NCBI RefSeq assembly: GCF_000833575.1
Contig: NZ_CP010827.1
Coordinates: 934,980 to 998,979, forward strand
Source: Corynebacterium singulare
GTDB taxonomy: Bacteria > Actinomycetota > Actinomycetes > Mycobacteriales > Mycobacteriaceae
Reading direction: 5' to 3'
Length of the DNA: 64,000 nucleotides
A program made the translations under genes and the position numbers. The notes beneath the pieces were generated by a model, which worked only from the letters and a program-made list of their open reading frames with translations, did no database searches and was not told the DNA's origin. Positions 34,303-43,907 of the stretch are shown in pieces; the first letter of the stretch is position 1; every line of letters begins with the position of its first letter.

Positions 34303-34716
34303 ATGAATCGACCCGCTGTTCGCGATGCCGCGTTGCTCATCTTCCGTGCAGTGCTGGGCGTCATCTTCGTGGCGCATGGCGTGGACAAGATGTTCTTTGC
34401 TGGCATGGACGAAACCACCGGGCAGTTCTCTGCGTGGGGAATCCCGCAGCCGCAGCTATCGGCCTATTTGGCCAGCGTTGCGGAAATGATTGGTGGTGCC
34501 GCCTTGGTCGTCGGCCTGTTGACCACCTTCGTGGCCGGCGCATTGGCGCTGCTCATGGCATGTGCTCTTTACTTTGTGCATTTGAGCAATGGCCTCTTCA
34601 CTGCGGACGGTGGTATCGAGTATCCGCTGGTGCTCATGGTGTCCTTACTCATGATTGTCGTGTTTGGTTCGGGTCGCGCCAGCGTAGATGGGGTGTTGAA
34701 CCGTGCTGAAGCATGA
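34303..34716 (+). CDS. DoxX family membrane protein
   Basis: 137 residues with four transmembrane helices. The N-terminal RAVLGVIFVAHGVDKMFFAG and IPQPQLSAYLASVAEMIGGAALVVG are DoxX hallmarks. Mycobacterial DoxX works with superoxide dismutase and a thiosulfate sulfurtransferase in redox defence; those partners are not here. It overlaps the next gene by 14 bases. Confidence 0.88.
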   Translation: MNRPAVRDAALLIFRAVLGVIFVAHGVDKMFFAGMDETTGQFSAWGIPQPQLSAYLASVAEMIGGAALVVGLLTTFVAGALALLMACALYFVHLSNGLFTADGGIEYPLVLMVSLLMIVVFGSGRASVDGVLNRAEA

Positions 34717-35392
34717 GCAGGTGCAGGCGGCAATCTCCGCGCAGTTGGATGGTGAAGTGCCGCAGCTTGCTCCGGATGTTATCGATGCCCACCTTTCCGG
34801 ATGCCCGGAATGTGCGGCCTTCCGTGATAAAGCAGCTGCGCTGTCTCATTCGTTGAGCCAGGTCCAACCTGCAGGGCACCCCCCTCGGGACCTCTCAGAG
34901 GTCATCCTTGCGGGCGTGGAACCGGAATGGCAGCGGGCCTCGAGCGCACGTCAAGCTTCCGTGGCTCTTGCGAGAATAAGCCTGTCAGTACTGTCCGTGG
35001 TCTTTCTTGTGTGGGCAGTGGTGGTCGTGGTGAGTGCATCTGGGCTGACCACCACCGGCAGTGAAGGAACTCTGGCAGAAGGTGCGGATCCGGAACGCGC
35101 ACGCCTGCTCATGGAAGCAGCTGCGTTGCGATTCGGACTAGCCAGCGGTCTCGGTTTTGCCGCTTGGCGGCCAGCATCAGCGCCTGGCCTGCTGCCGGTC
35201 GCCTGTACCATGTTCGCCTTCCTCTGTGGCTTCACCATGCGGGATTTCGCTTTGGGAACGGTAGGAGCCGGCCAAATCTACATCCTTGTGGCCACGGGAT
35301 TGGCTGCAGTGGGCCTGGGCTGGGCGTGGGCTGCAGACAGGGGATTTGTGCTGCGGGACGTTTATCGCGCCCTGACTGCGAGTCCTCGTTAA
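34703..35392 (+). CDS. zinc-finger (zf-HC2-like) membrane protein, anti-sigma-factor-like
   Basis: 229 residues, GTG start inside the doxX end. Residues 1-50 form an anti-sigma-type zinc finger with the His-x3-Cys-x2-Cys core in DAHLSGCPECAAF. Several hydrophobic helices follow (about 85-110, 135-155, 160-180, 190-210). No sigma factor gene is adjacent, so the finger may regulate a distant factor or have another role; coupling to DoxX hints at redox response. Confidence 0.72.
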   Translation: MLKHEQVQAAISAQLDGEVPQLAPDVIDAHLSGCPECAAFRDKAAALSHSLSQVQPAGHPPRDLSEVILAGVEPEWQRASSARQASVALARISLSVLSVVFLVWAVVVVVSASGLTTTGSEGTLAEGADPERARLLMEAAALRFGLASGLGFAAWRPASAPGLLPVACTMFAFLCGFTMRDFALGTVGAGQIYILVATGLAAVGLGWAWAADRGFVLRDVYRALTASPR

Positions 35393-35427
35393 GCGTTAGG
35401 GGAACAGATACATCCTGTGAGGTGGGA

Positions 35428-37032
35428 TTAGCTCCACGATGGCAGCCACATCATCGACTGATACCACGATTCAGGGATGAGAAATCCGTACAGAATGGGG
35501 GAGAAGTACGCGAACATGGCGACCACGAGCGCCGCGTAGCACACGGTGAGGAAGGTACCCAGTGGCATCGTTGAACCGAAGATCGAGCGGAGCCATGGCC
35601 ACCTGAGTTCCGGCCCACGGCCGATCATCTGGCCACACGCGAGAGCAATGAGCACGATGACAAAGGGGATGAAGGCCGTGGCGTAGAAGAAGTACATCTG
35701 TCGGTCAAAGACCATGAGCCAGGGGAGGAAACCGGCAGCTGCGCCCACGAGTGGGATGAGGAAAGCACGGTTGCGTCGCACGAGCAGCGACCACAGGCCC
35801 CACAACACGGCCGGAATGACGAGCCACCAGATAGCGGGGGTGCCGAAGAGATAGAGCATCTTGCGGCAGTCACCACCATTGGGGCAGGTGAGATCGGTAG
35901 AGGAGTAATAGAGAATAGGGCGCGCTGCCACGAGCCACGCCCATGGCTTGGAATCCCACGGGTGGCTATGGCCGCCCGAGGAGGTTAATGAAGCGTGGAA
36001 CTCCAAGACCGAGCTGTGATAGTAGAACCAACCTGCAATAGGTTCGGGGAGATTGAGGAGCCACGAACCTTCGTCGATCGTGCCGTCCACCTTAGCGTGG
36101 CGGTACACGGCGGTTTCATCGGCAAACCATGCACGCCAGGACCAGGCGTACAGGGCAATGGGCAGCACGACGATGGAGGCGAGAGCTGCCGGAGTGTCAC
36201 GGATGAGGGTGCCAAGGACGTAGCGGCGCACACCGTACATGCGGCGCAGAGCAAGGTCAGAGAAGACGCTCATGAGGCCGAAGAACATGATGTAGTACAG
36301 GCCGGACCACTTCACGGACAACGTCAGTCCCAAGAAAACACCGGCCGTAAAACGCCACCAGCGGAAGCCAAAACGGGGACCGAAATCAGATGTACCCATC
36401 GCCCCCGTGATGAAAGCGGTGTGGAGGCGCTCACGCATCTGCTGGTGGTCACGGGCAAGCGCCCAAGCGGCGGCGACAACAAAGAAGACCTGGAAGATGT
36501 CCAGCATGCCAAACTTCGAAGAGACGAGAAGTACGCCATCGCAAACGGCGATCAGTCCAGCTAAGAATCCGACGTGCCAGGAACCCGACAAGCGGCGAGC
36601 CAGGGCCATCGTGAGTAGTACAGTGCCCACACCGAAGAGGGCGGTCATGAAACGCCAGCCCATCGGGGTATAACCAAAGACAGACTCGGAAAGAGCGACA
36701 ATCTGCTTCGCCAGCGGTGGGTGAACCACGAGACCGTAGCCGGGGTTGGACTCGATTCCGCCGAGGAACAGGTTGTGCCAGCTGCTCACCATGTCCCAGG
36801 CCTGCGGCACGTAGTGCTTCTCATCGAAGACCGGGGTGCCTTCCGATACTGGACTGGTGAGGCCTACGAAGCGCGTGATGAAGGCCAGCACAGCGATAAT
36901 GGCGGTGCTAATGGTGTCGGAACTGGTCCAGACGTAGGGGCGGGGCGCAGGCGGCGCCGGCCGGGTATGGCGGCCGGGCGCGGCGGTGTGGCCCTTCCGG
37001 GCAGGTCGGGCGATGGACGTTGCGATACTCAC
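35428..37032 (-). CDS. pmt: protein O-mannosyltransferase (GT39)
   Basis: 534 residues, polytopic. It transfers mannose from polyprenyl-phosphate-mannose to exported proteins. The first extracytoplasmic loop has the catalytic Asp-Glu in VFDEKHYVPQAWDM; further family marks are HPPLAKQIVALSE, WRFMTALFGVGTVLL and GIPY/PETWY-like C-terminal helices (IPESWYQSMMWLP). A basic N-terminal tail precedes the first helix. The position beside rsmI matches C. glutamicum pmt, and the two are divergent with 38 bases between starts. Confidence 0.94.
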   Translation of the reverse strand: MSIATSIARPARKGHTAAPGRHTRPAPPAPRPYVWTSSDTISTAIIAVLAFITRFVGLTSPVSEGTPVFDEKHYVPQAWDMVSSWHNLFLGGIESNPGYGLVVHPPLAKQIVALSESVFGYTPMGWRFMTALFGVGTVLLTMALARRLSGSWHVGFLAGLIAVCDGVLLVSSKFGMLDIFQVFFVVAAAWALARDHQQMRERLHTAFITGAMGTSDFGPRFGFRWWRFTAGVFLGLTLSVKWSGLYYIMFFGLMSVFSDLALRRMYGVRRYVLGTLIRDTPAALASIVVLPIALYAWSWRAWFADETAVYRHAKVDGTIDEGSWLLNLPEPIAGWFYYHSSVLEFHASLTSSGGHSHPWDSKPWAWLVAARPILYYSSTDLTCPNGGDCRKMLYLFGTPAIWWLVIPAVLWGLWSLLVRRNRAFLIPLVGAAAGFLPWLMVFDRQMYFFYATAFIPFVIVLIALACGQMIGRGPELRWPWLRSIFGSTMPLGTFLTVCYAALVVAMFAYFSPILYGFLIPESWYQSMMWLPSWS

Positions 37033-37070
37033 TCGGAAGAGTTTAGCGTGCGTGTGCCATGCTGGGGTGT

Positions 37071-37919
37071 ATGAGTCTTCAGCTTGATCCTTTGCCGCGC
37101 GGTGTCATCCTCGCTGCGACGCCCCTAGGAAATCCTGGCGATGCCTCCGCACGCCTCATGCAAGCCTTGGGGCACGCCGATGTCATCGCCGCGGAAGATA
37201 CCCGCCGCGTACGCAACCTAGCCCAAGCATTGGGCGTGGACATTCGAGGCAAGGTGGTCTCCAATTTTGATCACAACGAGGCGGAACGCTCACGAATGCT
37301 GGTCGACGCCGCGCGAACCGGGACGGTTCTAGTCGTGTCCGACGCAGGAATGCCGTTGGTTTCTGATCCAGGTCATTCCATCGTCGATGCGGCCGTGGAG
37401 GCAGGTGTGCCCGTCACCTGCTTCCCTGGACCGTCCGCGGTGCCCACGGCCTTGGCGCTCTCAGGCTTGGGGGTGGGGCACTTTCTCTTCGATGCCTTTC
37501 CTCCGCGTAAGCCTGGTCCACGCAAGGCGTGGTTGGAGTCGTTGGTAGGGGAGCGTCGCGCTATTGCCTTCTTCGAGTCGCCGCACCGGCTGGCGCAGAC
37601 GCTTGGCGACGCCTCCACGATCCTCGGCGCCGAACGCCGCGCTGCGGTGTGCCGCGAACTCACCAAGACCTATGAACAGATCAAGCGCGGAACGTTGGGT
37701 GAGCTTGCTGAATGGGCAGAAGAGAATGCGCGCGGCGAAATCACCGTGGTGATTGAAGGTGGTGCTGCTGAGCCCGCGTCGCTAGAGGAGCTACTTGCTG
37801 AGGTCCGTGCTGAGGTGGAGCGCGGCGTGCGCGCAAAGCAGGCCTGCAAGCAAGCAGCCGCGGGGACTGAATGGTCGAACCGTGAGTTGTACGACGCGTA
37901 CCTCGCTGCCCGCGACTAG
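37071..37919 (+). CDS. rsmI: 16S rRNA (cytidine(1402)-2'-O)-methyltransferase
   Basis: 282 residues from ATG 37071; an upstream Met at 37059 is possible, but CATGCT ending 7 nt before 37071 fits a leaderless start there. SAM-dependent tetrapyrrole-methylase fold: ILAATPLGNPGDASARL, AAEDTRRVRNLAQAL, VVSDAGMPLVSDPGH, GPSAVPTALALSGL, and RELTKTYEQIKRGTL. It methylates the decoding-centre cytidine. Confidence 0.95.
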   Translation: MSLQLDPLPRGVILAATPLGNPGDASARLMQALGHADVIAAEDTRRVRNLAQALGVDIRGKVVSNFDHNEAERSRMLVDAARTGTVLVVSDAGMPLVSDPGHSIVDAAVEAGVPVTCFPGPSAVPTALALSGLGVGHFLFDAFPPRKPGPRKAWLESLVGERRAIAFFESPHRLAQTLGDASTILGAERRAAVCRELTKTYEQIKRGTLGELAEWAEENARGEITVVIEGGAAEPASLEELLAEVRAEVERGVRAKQACKQAAAGTEWSNRELYDAYLAARD

Positions 37920-38005
37920 CCTGCCGCCGTTCCCGCGCAGTGGGGGAATGTGTGGTTGTGCAGCATCGACGTTGTGTGGTGACCGCTGTCTCTCTTTCCC
38001 TAATC

Positions 38006-38021
38006 GTTATCGTATCGTTAC
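38006..38021 (+). promoter_or_regulatory. GTNAC-N6-GTNAC, candidate MtrA site of betP
   Basis: GTTAT at 38006 and GTTAC at 38017 are 11 bases apart, about 210 bases before betP. MtrA binding at betP is documented in C. glutamicum. The rest of the 37920-38228 gap shows no gene. Confidence 0.55.
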
Positions 38022-38228
38022 GTGATCGATCTGTGAGTACGCGGTGAGACGGTCTAAAATCCTCTGTCAGCTGCGCAGTCCCAGTTCGGGACAGGACCGC
38101 GGTGGGGAAAGGGGGACGTCGGAAAGCACGGGCTCCTGCCTATTTTTCTGCGGATATGTGCGATACGGTGCACCTTTAGCGCGCCTGCAAGTTGACTAGT
38201 TGGTGGCAGGGCAGCAAGGTCTGAGGCT

Positions 38229-40070
38229 ATGACAGACTCGACCAATGCAGACAACGTAAAGGACACGGGGGTCTCGTCAGCCGTGCCGAGCGGGACAAGC
38301 TCGCAAAGCACGGTCGATGAGTATCGCACTGTCGATGAGCGCCTCGAGGCAGCCTCGGCCACGAGCCAGCTCCAGGACATGATCACCAACAAGGCCTTCA
38401 ACCCGGGGACCTACTCGGTGCCCGCAGAGGACAAGGAAACCGAGGAGTTCGGCCCCGGCGGCATTGATTCGCCGATTGACTGGTCCATTGTTGGCATCGC
38501 CGGTCTTCTTGTGGCCGCCATCGTGGCCTGGGGCCTGGCCGCACCGGATAACTTCGGTGCTTTCGCAAGTAACGCCCTGAATTTCGTCGTCAATGACTTC
38601 GGCTGGGCCTACGTGCTGTTTGGCACCATCTTCGTCGTCTTCGTGATCTTTATCGCGATGTCGAAGTTTGGCACTATTCGCTTGGGGCACATCGATGAAG
38701 AGCCCGAATTCTCCACGGTGTCCTGGATTGCCATGATGTTCGCTGCCGGTATGGGCATCGGCCTCATGTTCTACGGCGCTTCCGAGCCGCTCAACTACTT
38801 CAAGAACGGCGTGCCCGGCCACGGCGAGCACGAGGTGGGGACCGCCATGGCCACCGCGATGTTCCACTGGACCCTGCACCCCTGGGCCGTCTACGCCATC
38901 GTGGGCCTGGCCATTGCCTACTCCACTTTCCGTATCGGTCGTAAGCAGTTGCTTAGCCAGGCCTTCGTGCCGCTCATTGGTCAGCGTGCCGCTGATGGTG
39001 CTCTGGGCAAGCTCATTGACATCCTGGCCATCTTCGCCACCGTCTTCGGAACCGCCTGCTCCCTGGGCCTGGGTGCTACCCAGATCCAGGCAGGACTTGA
39101 GGCCTCGGGCCTGATTGACAACCCCTCCCAGGGCGTTGTCATTGGCATCGTGCTTGTTCTGACCCTAGCCTTCATCTTGTCCGCTATGTCCGGCGTGGGC
39201 AAGGGCATTCAGTACCTGTCCAACGCCAACATGATTTTGGCCGCGCTGCTGGCCATCTTCGTGTTCATCTTGGGCCCGACGGTCACCATCCTTAACCAGA
39301 TTCCGGGTTCGATCGGTAACTACCTGGCCAACTTCACCGAGATGATTGCCCGTACCGCTGAGTCCAACAACGGTGAGGCAGCTGAGTGGCTGTCTACTTG
39401 GACCATCTTCTACTGGGCGTGGTGGGTGTCCTGGTCCCCGTTCGTGGGCATGTTCTTGGCGCGCATTTCCCGTGGCCGCTCCGTTCGCGAGTTCTGCATC
39501 GGCGTGCTTCTCGTGCCGGCTGGCGTGTCCACCGTGTGGTTCGCCATCTTCGGCGGCACCGCTATCCACATGGAACAGAACGGCAACTCCATCTCTGGTG
39601 ATTCCGCAGAGCAGGAACTCTTCAATCTTCTGCAGAACCTCCCGGGAGGCTTCATTGCCGGCATCGTCGCTGCAATCCTCCTGGCCACGTTCTTCATCAC
39701 CTCGGCCGACTCCGCGTCCACGGTCATGGGCTCCATGTCCCAGTCCGGCGCCACCACCGCCAAGCCGTGGCTGTCCGCCACGTGGGGTGTGCTCACCGCG
39801 GCCGTTGGTCTGACGCTCCTGCTGTCCAGTGAGGACTCCCTGTCCAACCTGCAGAACGTCACCATCGTTGCGGCACTGCCGTTCCTCTTCATCGTCGTCG
39901 GCCTCATGTTCGCGATCTACAAGGACCTGAGCAACGACGTTATCTACTTGGAGTACCGTGAGGCCCAAGCCTTCCAGCGCAAGCTAGCCCGTGAGCGCCG
40001 CCTGCACCGCGAGTTCCAGCGCGAAGAGGCCTACAAGGCACGCCGCCGTCAGCGCATGCACAAGCACTAG
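38229..40070 (+). CDS. betP: glycine betaine transporter BetP (BCCT family)
   Basis: 613 residues. It is a sodium-coupled betaine importer activated by hyperosmotic stress. A ~75-residue acidic N-terminal tail precedes 12 transmembrane helices. Characteristic segments are [29 protein letters not shown] and the Trp-box [20 protein letters not shown]. The basic C-terminal tail ([20 protein letters not shown]...) is the osmosensor of C. glutamicum BetP and is retained. The protein matches my memory of C. glutamicum BetP over almost the whole length, unlike LcoP or EctP. Confidence 0.95.
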   Translation: MTDSTNADNVKDTGVSSAVPSGTSSQSTVDEYRTVDERLEAASATSQLQDMITNKAFNPGTYSVPAEDKETEEFGPGGIDSPIDWSIVGIAGLLVAAIVAWGLAAPDNFGAFASNALNFVVNDFGWAYVLFGTIFVVFVIFIAMSKFGTIRLGHIDEEPEFSTVSWIAMMFAAGMGIGLMFYGASEPLNYFKNGVPGHGEHEVGTAMATAMFHWTLHPWAVYAIVGLAIAYSTFRIGRKQLLSQAFVPLIGQRAADGALGKLIDILAIFATVFGTACSLGLGATQIQAGLEASGLIDNPSQGVVIGIVLVLTLAFILSAMSGVGKGIQYLSNANMILAALLAIFVFILGPTVTILNQIPGSIGNYLANFTEMIARTAESNNGEAAEWLSTWTIFYWAWWVSWSPFVGMFLARISRGRSVREFCIGVLLVPAGVSTVWFAIFGGTAIHMEQNGNSISGDSAEQELFNLLQNLPGGFIAGIVAAILLATFFITSADSASTVMGSMSQSGATTAKPWLSATWGVLTAAVGLTLLLSSEDSLSNLQNVTIVAALPFLFIVVGLMFAIYKDLSNDVIYLEYREAQAFQRKLARERRLHREFQREEAYKARRRQRMHKH

Positions 40071-40111
40071 TCGCGCCCGGTAAGTTCGTGCCGGACAGCG
40101 AACACTCATTG

Positions 40112-40145
40112 ACACCCCCTCACTGCACGTACGGTGAGGGGGTGT
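40112..40145 (+). terminator. terminator after betP, directly upstream of the metG promoter
   Basis: A perfect 12-bp stem (ACACCCCCTCAC/GTGAGGGGGTGT, 10-nt loop) sits 42 bases after betP and 17 bases before the metG start codon. Confidence 0.75.
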
Positions 40146-40149
40146 TCGA

Positions 40150-40155
40150 TAGAGT
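40150..40155 (+). promoter_or_regulatory. -10 hexamer of metG, leaderless spacing
   Basis: TAGAGT ends 7 nt before the ATG at 40163, immediately after the betP terminator stem. Confidence 0.55.
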
Positions 40156-40162
40156 AGGGGCC

Positions 40163-41995
40163 ATGACTGAGACAGTTGTCGTTAATGTTGCTTGGCCCTA
40201 TGCCAACGGACCCCGCCACATCGGACACGTGGCGGGCTTCGGCGTTCCCTCCGATGTGTTTGCCCGCTTCCAGCGAATGCGCGGCAAGGATGTCCTCATG
40301 GTCTCCGGCACGGACGAGCACGGCACCCCGCTGCTGGTTCAGGCGGACAAGGAAGGCGTTACCGTTCGTGAACTGGCGGATCGCTACAACCGTCAGATCG
40401 TGACCGACTTGGCGGGCCTCGGACTGTCGTATGACCTTTTCACCCGCACCACCACCCGCAATCACTACGCGGTGGTGCAAGAACTCTTCAAAGGCCTCTA
40501 CGAGAACGGCTACATGCTCAAGGAGACCACCCAGGGTGCTATCTCGCCATCGACGGGCCGTACCTTGCCGGACCGCTACATTGAGGGCACCTGCCCGCTG
40601 TGTGGCGCCGATGGTGCCCGCGGTGACCAGTGCGATAACTGCGGCAACCAGCTGGACCCGGTAGACCTCATCAACCCAGTGTCCAAGATCAACGGGGAAA
40701 CGCCGGAATTCATCGACACCGAGCATTTCCTGCTGGACCTGCCTGCGGTCAAAGACGCCCTCGAGTCGTGGCTGAAGACCCGCGAAGAGTGGCGTCCCAA
40801 CGTGCTGAAGTTCTCCCTCAACCTGCTGGAGGATATGCGCCCGCGTACCATGACCCGCGATATTGACTGGGGTATCCCGATCCCGGTTGAGGGCTGGGAG
40901 GACAACGGAGCGAAGAAACTCTACGTGTGGTTCGATGCGGTTATCGGCTACCTGTCTTCCTCCATTGAGTGGGCACACCGCACCGGCAACCCTGAGGCAT
41001 GGAAGCACTACTGGCAGAACCCGGAGGCCCGCCACTATTACTTCCAAGGCAAGGACAACATCACCTTCCACTCCCAAATCTGGCCGGCGGAGCTCTTAGG
41101 CTACGCGGGCAAGGGAGCAAAGGGTGGTCAGCTGCACACCTACGGTGAGCTGAACTTACCCACGGAGATTGTCTCCTCGGAATACCTGACTATGTCGGGG
41201 TCCAAGTTCTCCTCCTCCAAGGGCGTGGTTATCTACGTCAAAGACTTCCTCAAGGAGTTCGGCCCCGATGCCCTGCGCTACTTCATCGCAGTGGCCGGTC
41301 CAGAGAACAATGACACCGACTTCACCTGGGATGAGTTTGTCCGCCGTATCAACAACGAGCTGGCCAACGGCTGGGGCAACTTGGTCAACCGCACGGTGTC
41401 AATGGCGTTTAAGAACTTCGGCGAGGTACCGGCCCCGGCTGCTCTGGAGCAGCCGGACAAGGATATTTTGGCACTGGCGGAGGACACCTTCGCCACTGCC
41501 GCGGACTTCCTTGAACAGTCCAAGTTCAAGCAGGCTATGACTTCCATCATGCACGTCGTGGGTGAGGCCAATGCCTACGTTGCCGCAATGGAACCATGGA
41601 AGCTGGCCAAGGATGAGACGCACCGCGAGCGCCTCGCCACCGTCCTGTGGACGGCACTTCAGGTGGTGTCTGACTGCAACGTCATGCTCACCCCCTTCCT
41701 GCCTTTCACCGCGCAAAAGGTACACGAGACCTTAGGGCGTGAGGGCGTATGGGCCGCACAGCCACAGGTTGAGGACGTTGTCGATGACATGCCGGTCGAG
41801 GTCGTGGGTGTGAACCTTCCGCCGGAGAACCACCCGTATCCGATCATCACTGGTGATTACACCGCACAGCAGGCGGCGTGGAAGCGTATCGACGTCACGC
41901 CGGGCACCACGCTGCAGAAGCCGAAGCCGCTCGTGGCCAAACTTGATCCAGTGCTCGGTGAGACCGGCCCAGAATGGGCCCCGGTACAGAAGTAG
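40163..41995 (+). CDS. metG: methionyl-tRNA synthetase
   Basis: 610 residues from [16 protein letters not shown]. Class I HIGH motif in PRHIGHVAG; zinc-binding [20 protein letters not shown]; the KMSKS equivalent is [10 protein letters not shown]. An anticodon-binding helical domain occupies the last ~200 residues, and there is no C-terminal tRNA-binding appendix. The longer frame to 40088 would start before the betP terminator and is rejected. Essential; secure. Confidence 0.97.
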   Translation: MTETVVVNVAWPYANGPRHIGHVAGFGVPSDVFARFQRMRGKDVLMVSGTDEHGTPLLVQADKEGVTVRELADRYNRQIVTDLAGLGLSYDLFTRTTTRNHYAVVQELFKGLYENGYMLKETTQGAISPSTGRTLPDRYIEGTCPLCGADGARGDQCDNCGNQLDPVDLINPVSKINGETPEFIDTEHFLLDLPAVKDALESWLKTREEWRPNVLKFSLNLLEDMRPRTMTRDIDWGIPIPVEGWEDNGAKKLYVWFDAVIGYLSSSIEWAHRTGNPEAWKHYWQNPEARHYYFQGKDNITFHSQIWPAELLGYAGKGAKGGQLHTYGELNLPTEIVSSEYLTMSGSKFSSSKGVVIYVKDFLKEFGPDALRYFIAVAGPENNDTDFTWDEFVRRINNELANGWGNLVNRTVSMAFKNFGEVPAPAALEQPDKDILALAEDTFATAADFLEQSKFKQAMTSIMHVVGEANAYVAAMEPWKLAKDETHRERLATVLWTALQVVSDCNVMLTPFLPFTAQKVHETLGREGVWAAQPQVEDVVDDMPVEVVGVNLPPENHPYPIITGDYTAQQAAWKRIDVTPGTTLQKPKPLVAKLDPVLGETGPEWAPVQK

Positions 41996-42000
41996 GTTCT

Positions 42001-43194
42001 GTGGGGCAGCGCTTCCGGCGCACACTCGCGCCTGCCTTGCTGTTCACCGTCGTGTGCCTCACGGCGGTGAATTTGCGATCCGGCATTGCCTCGGTAGCGC
42101 CGGTTCTCGGACAGATTCAGGGATTCTTTGGTATCTCGTCCGGTGCAGCCGGACTGCTCACCGCGCTGCCAGGCCTGTGTTTTGCGGTCATGGGCTTGGC
42201 TGCTGTTCCCATCGCGCGTCACGTAGGGCTGAGCCGCACCTTGGCGGCCGGCACGGTAGCACTCGTTGCCGGATTGGCGCTGCGCCCATGGGTCAGCAGC
42301 TTTTCGCTCTTTGTGGCCCTGACAGTCTGCGTTGTCGCCGGCATCGCGCTGGCCAATGTCCTGCTTCCAGCGTGGATTAAACAACATGGCTCGGGACGCA
42401 CCCTAGTGGCGCTCATGACGACGTACACGACGATGCTGGGGGTATCGAGTGCTCTGGGGCCGCTTTCGGCGGTCACCCAGAACACGTGGCAGGGCGCGCT
42501 GTGGGTGTGGTGCCTGCCCGCCATCGCGCAACTCATCGCGTGGATGGTCGTGCTCCCGCGCACTGGACGCGATGTGGCTCAGGGAGCCGTCGATGGTGCG
42601 GCAGCTCCGCGCCCTATGTACACCTCGCCCACGGCCGTGGCCATGCTTTTCTTCTTCGGGCTGCAATCCACCATGGCGTATGTCCAAATGGGATGGCTGC
42701 CTCGCATGCTTGTGGAAAAAGGCGTGGGGGAGAACACCGCGAGCGTGGCGCTGGCCGTCATCGGTGTCTTCAACATCCTCGGCGGAATTGTCATGCCGTG
42801 GTTGATTTCGCGTCTCGATCGCCTTGCCCCTGTGCCCGTCGTGCTTGCGCTTTGTACCTGCGCTGGGTGGGCTGGGGTGCTTCTTGCAGCCGATAGTGCA
42901 CCGTTGGCATGGGCCACTCTCATGGGGATAGGCGGCATGTGCTTCCCACTGGTCCTTGCTTTGTTGACCGCCCGCACGCGCACCGCGCTGACCACCGCGC
43001 GTCTTTCCGGCTTCGTCCAACCCGGCGGTTATGTCCTCGCCGGCCTCGTACCACTACTCGTTGGCGTAGTGCGCGGTGCAACCGGAAACTGGACCGTCGT
43101 GCTCGTCGGTCTCATGGCGCTGTCGCTGTGCATGCTTTTCGCGGGTTTGCGCGCCACGACGCGGGTATACATCGACGACGAGCTTGTTGGCTAG
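42001..43194 (+). CDS. MFS transporter, CynX/NimT-like
   Basis: 397 residues, 12 transmembrane helices. The CynX-like signature is LRSGIASVAPVLGQIQGFFG with the short loop LGLSRT-like (RHVGLSRTLAAG) after helix 2. The family exports cyanate, nitroimidazole-like or other small molecules; no substrate can be assigned. The GTG at 42001 begins five bases after the metG stop; an in-frame ATG at 41974 inside metG is the alternative. Confidence 0.85.
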   Translation: MGQRFRRTLAPALLFTVVCLTAVNLRSGIASVAPVLGQIQGFFGISSGAAGLLTALPGLCFAVMGLAAVPIARHVGLSRTLAAGTVALVAGLALRPWVSSFSLFVALTVCVVAGIALANVLLPAWIKQHGSGRTLVALMTTYTTMLGVSSALGPLSAVTQNTWQGALWVWCLPAIAQLIAWMVVLPRTGRDVAQGAVDGAAAPRPMYTSPTAVAMLFFFGLQSTMAYVQMGWLPRMLVEKGVGENTASVALAVIGVFNILGGIVMPWLISRLDRLAPVPVVLALCTCAGWAGVLLAADSAPLAWATLMGIGGMCFPLVLALLTARTRTALTTARLSGFVQPGGYVLAGLVPLLVGVVRGATGNWTVVLVGLMALSLCMLFAGLRATTRVYIDDELVG

Positions 43195-43243
43195 CGAATT
43201 CAGAGCTGACAAGATACCTTTTTAGCTACAATGAAGAAGCATT

Positions 43244-43274
43244 TGACGCCTTGCGTTATTGACGCGAGGCGTCA
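43244..43274. promoter_or_regulatory. interrupted 12-bp palindrome, higBA operator
   Basis: TGACGCCT-t-GCGT, a 5-nt centre, then ACGC-g-AGGCGTCA. A -35-like TTGACG (43259-43264) lies within it, and TAGGGT (43283-43288) could be the -10. HigA autorepression is expected here. Confidence 0.6.
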
Positions 43275-43294
43275 TGGGGGGATAGGGTGAAGCA

Positions 43295-43576
43295 GTGATC
43301 CAGTCGTTTGCGGACAAGGTGACCGAGCGTTTATGGAATCGTGAGAAAGTACCTTCCATCGACCCGCGTATTCACACGGTTGCTCTCCGTAAGTTGAGGC
43401 AGCTGGGTTATGCCCAGAGGCTGGATGAGCTCCGAATACCTCCGGGAAACAGACTCGAAGCGTTGAAGGGTGTTCGGCAGGGTCAGTACAGCATTCGCAT
43501 CAACAGTCAATGGCGGATCTGTTTCCGATGGACCGCCGCAGGGCCACAGGAGGTTGAGATCGTTGACTACCACTGA
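43295..43576 (+). CDS. higB: HigB-type mRNA interferase toxin (RelE/ParE superfamily)
   Basis: 93 residues. The pattern FADKVTERLWNREKVPSI, RKLRQLGYAQRLDELRIPPGNRLEALKG and the terminal QYSIRINSQWRICFRW...VEIVDYH is the plasmid-maintenance killer (HigB) family. It cleaves translated mRNA on the ribosome. GTG start; the antitoxin reading frame starts 14 bases before its stop, toxin first as in all HigBA loci. Intact, so probably active. Confidence 0.92.
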   Translation: MIQSFADKVTERLWNREKVPSIDPRIHTVALRKLRQLGYAQRLDELRIPPGNRLEALKGVRQGQYSIRINSQWRICFRWTAAGPQEVEIVDYH

Positions 43577-43871
43577 GAAGCTCCCCCCAGTGCATCCAGG
43601 TGAAATTCTTGTGGAGGATTTCCTTAAGGAGATGGGGATAACCCAACACAAGCTCGCCGTATCGATTGGAGTTCCGCCTCGTCGGATCAATGAAATTGTC
43701 CACGGCAAGCGGGCTATCACCGCTGATACTGCACTGCGGTTGGCCAAGTTTTTCGGAATGACTCCGCAATTTTGGCTAGGTCTCCAGTCGCACTACGACT
43801 TGGATGTCGCGGAAGATAAAATCCTCTCTGAGTTAGAGGAAATTGAGCCGCTCACACCGGCTTCAGCCTAA
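43563..43871 (+). CDS. higA: HigA-type antitoxin, helix-turn-helix
   Basis: 102 residues starting at a TTG preceded by AGGAGG and overlapping higB. The protein begins MTTTEKLPPVHPGEILVEDF and contains the HTH ITQHKLAVSIGVPPRRINEIVHGKRAITADTA and the family mark PQFWLGLQSHYDL. It neutralises HigB and represses the operon through the palindrome at 43244-43274. Confidence 0.92.
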   Translation: MTTTEKLPPVHPGEILVEDFLKEMGITQHKLAVSIGVPPRRINEIVHGKRAITADTALRLAKFFGMTPQFWLGLQSHYDLDVAEDKILSELEEIEPLTPASA

Positions 43872-43907
43872 CGACTCGGCATAGCCAACGGTGGAGCGGT
43901 CAACGCG

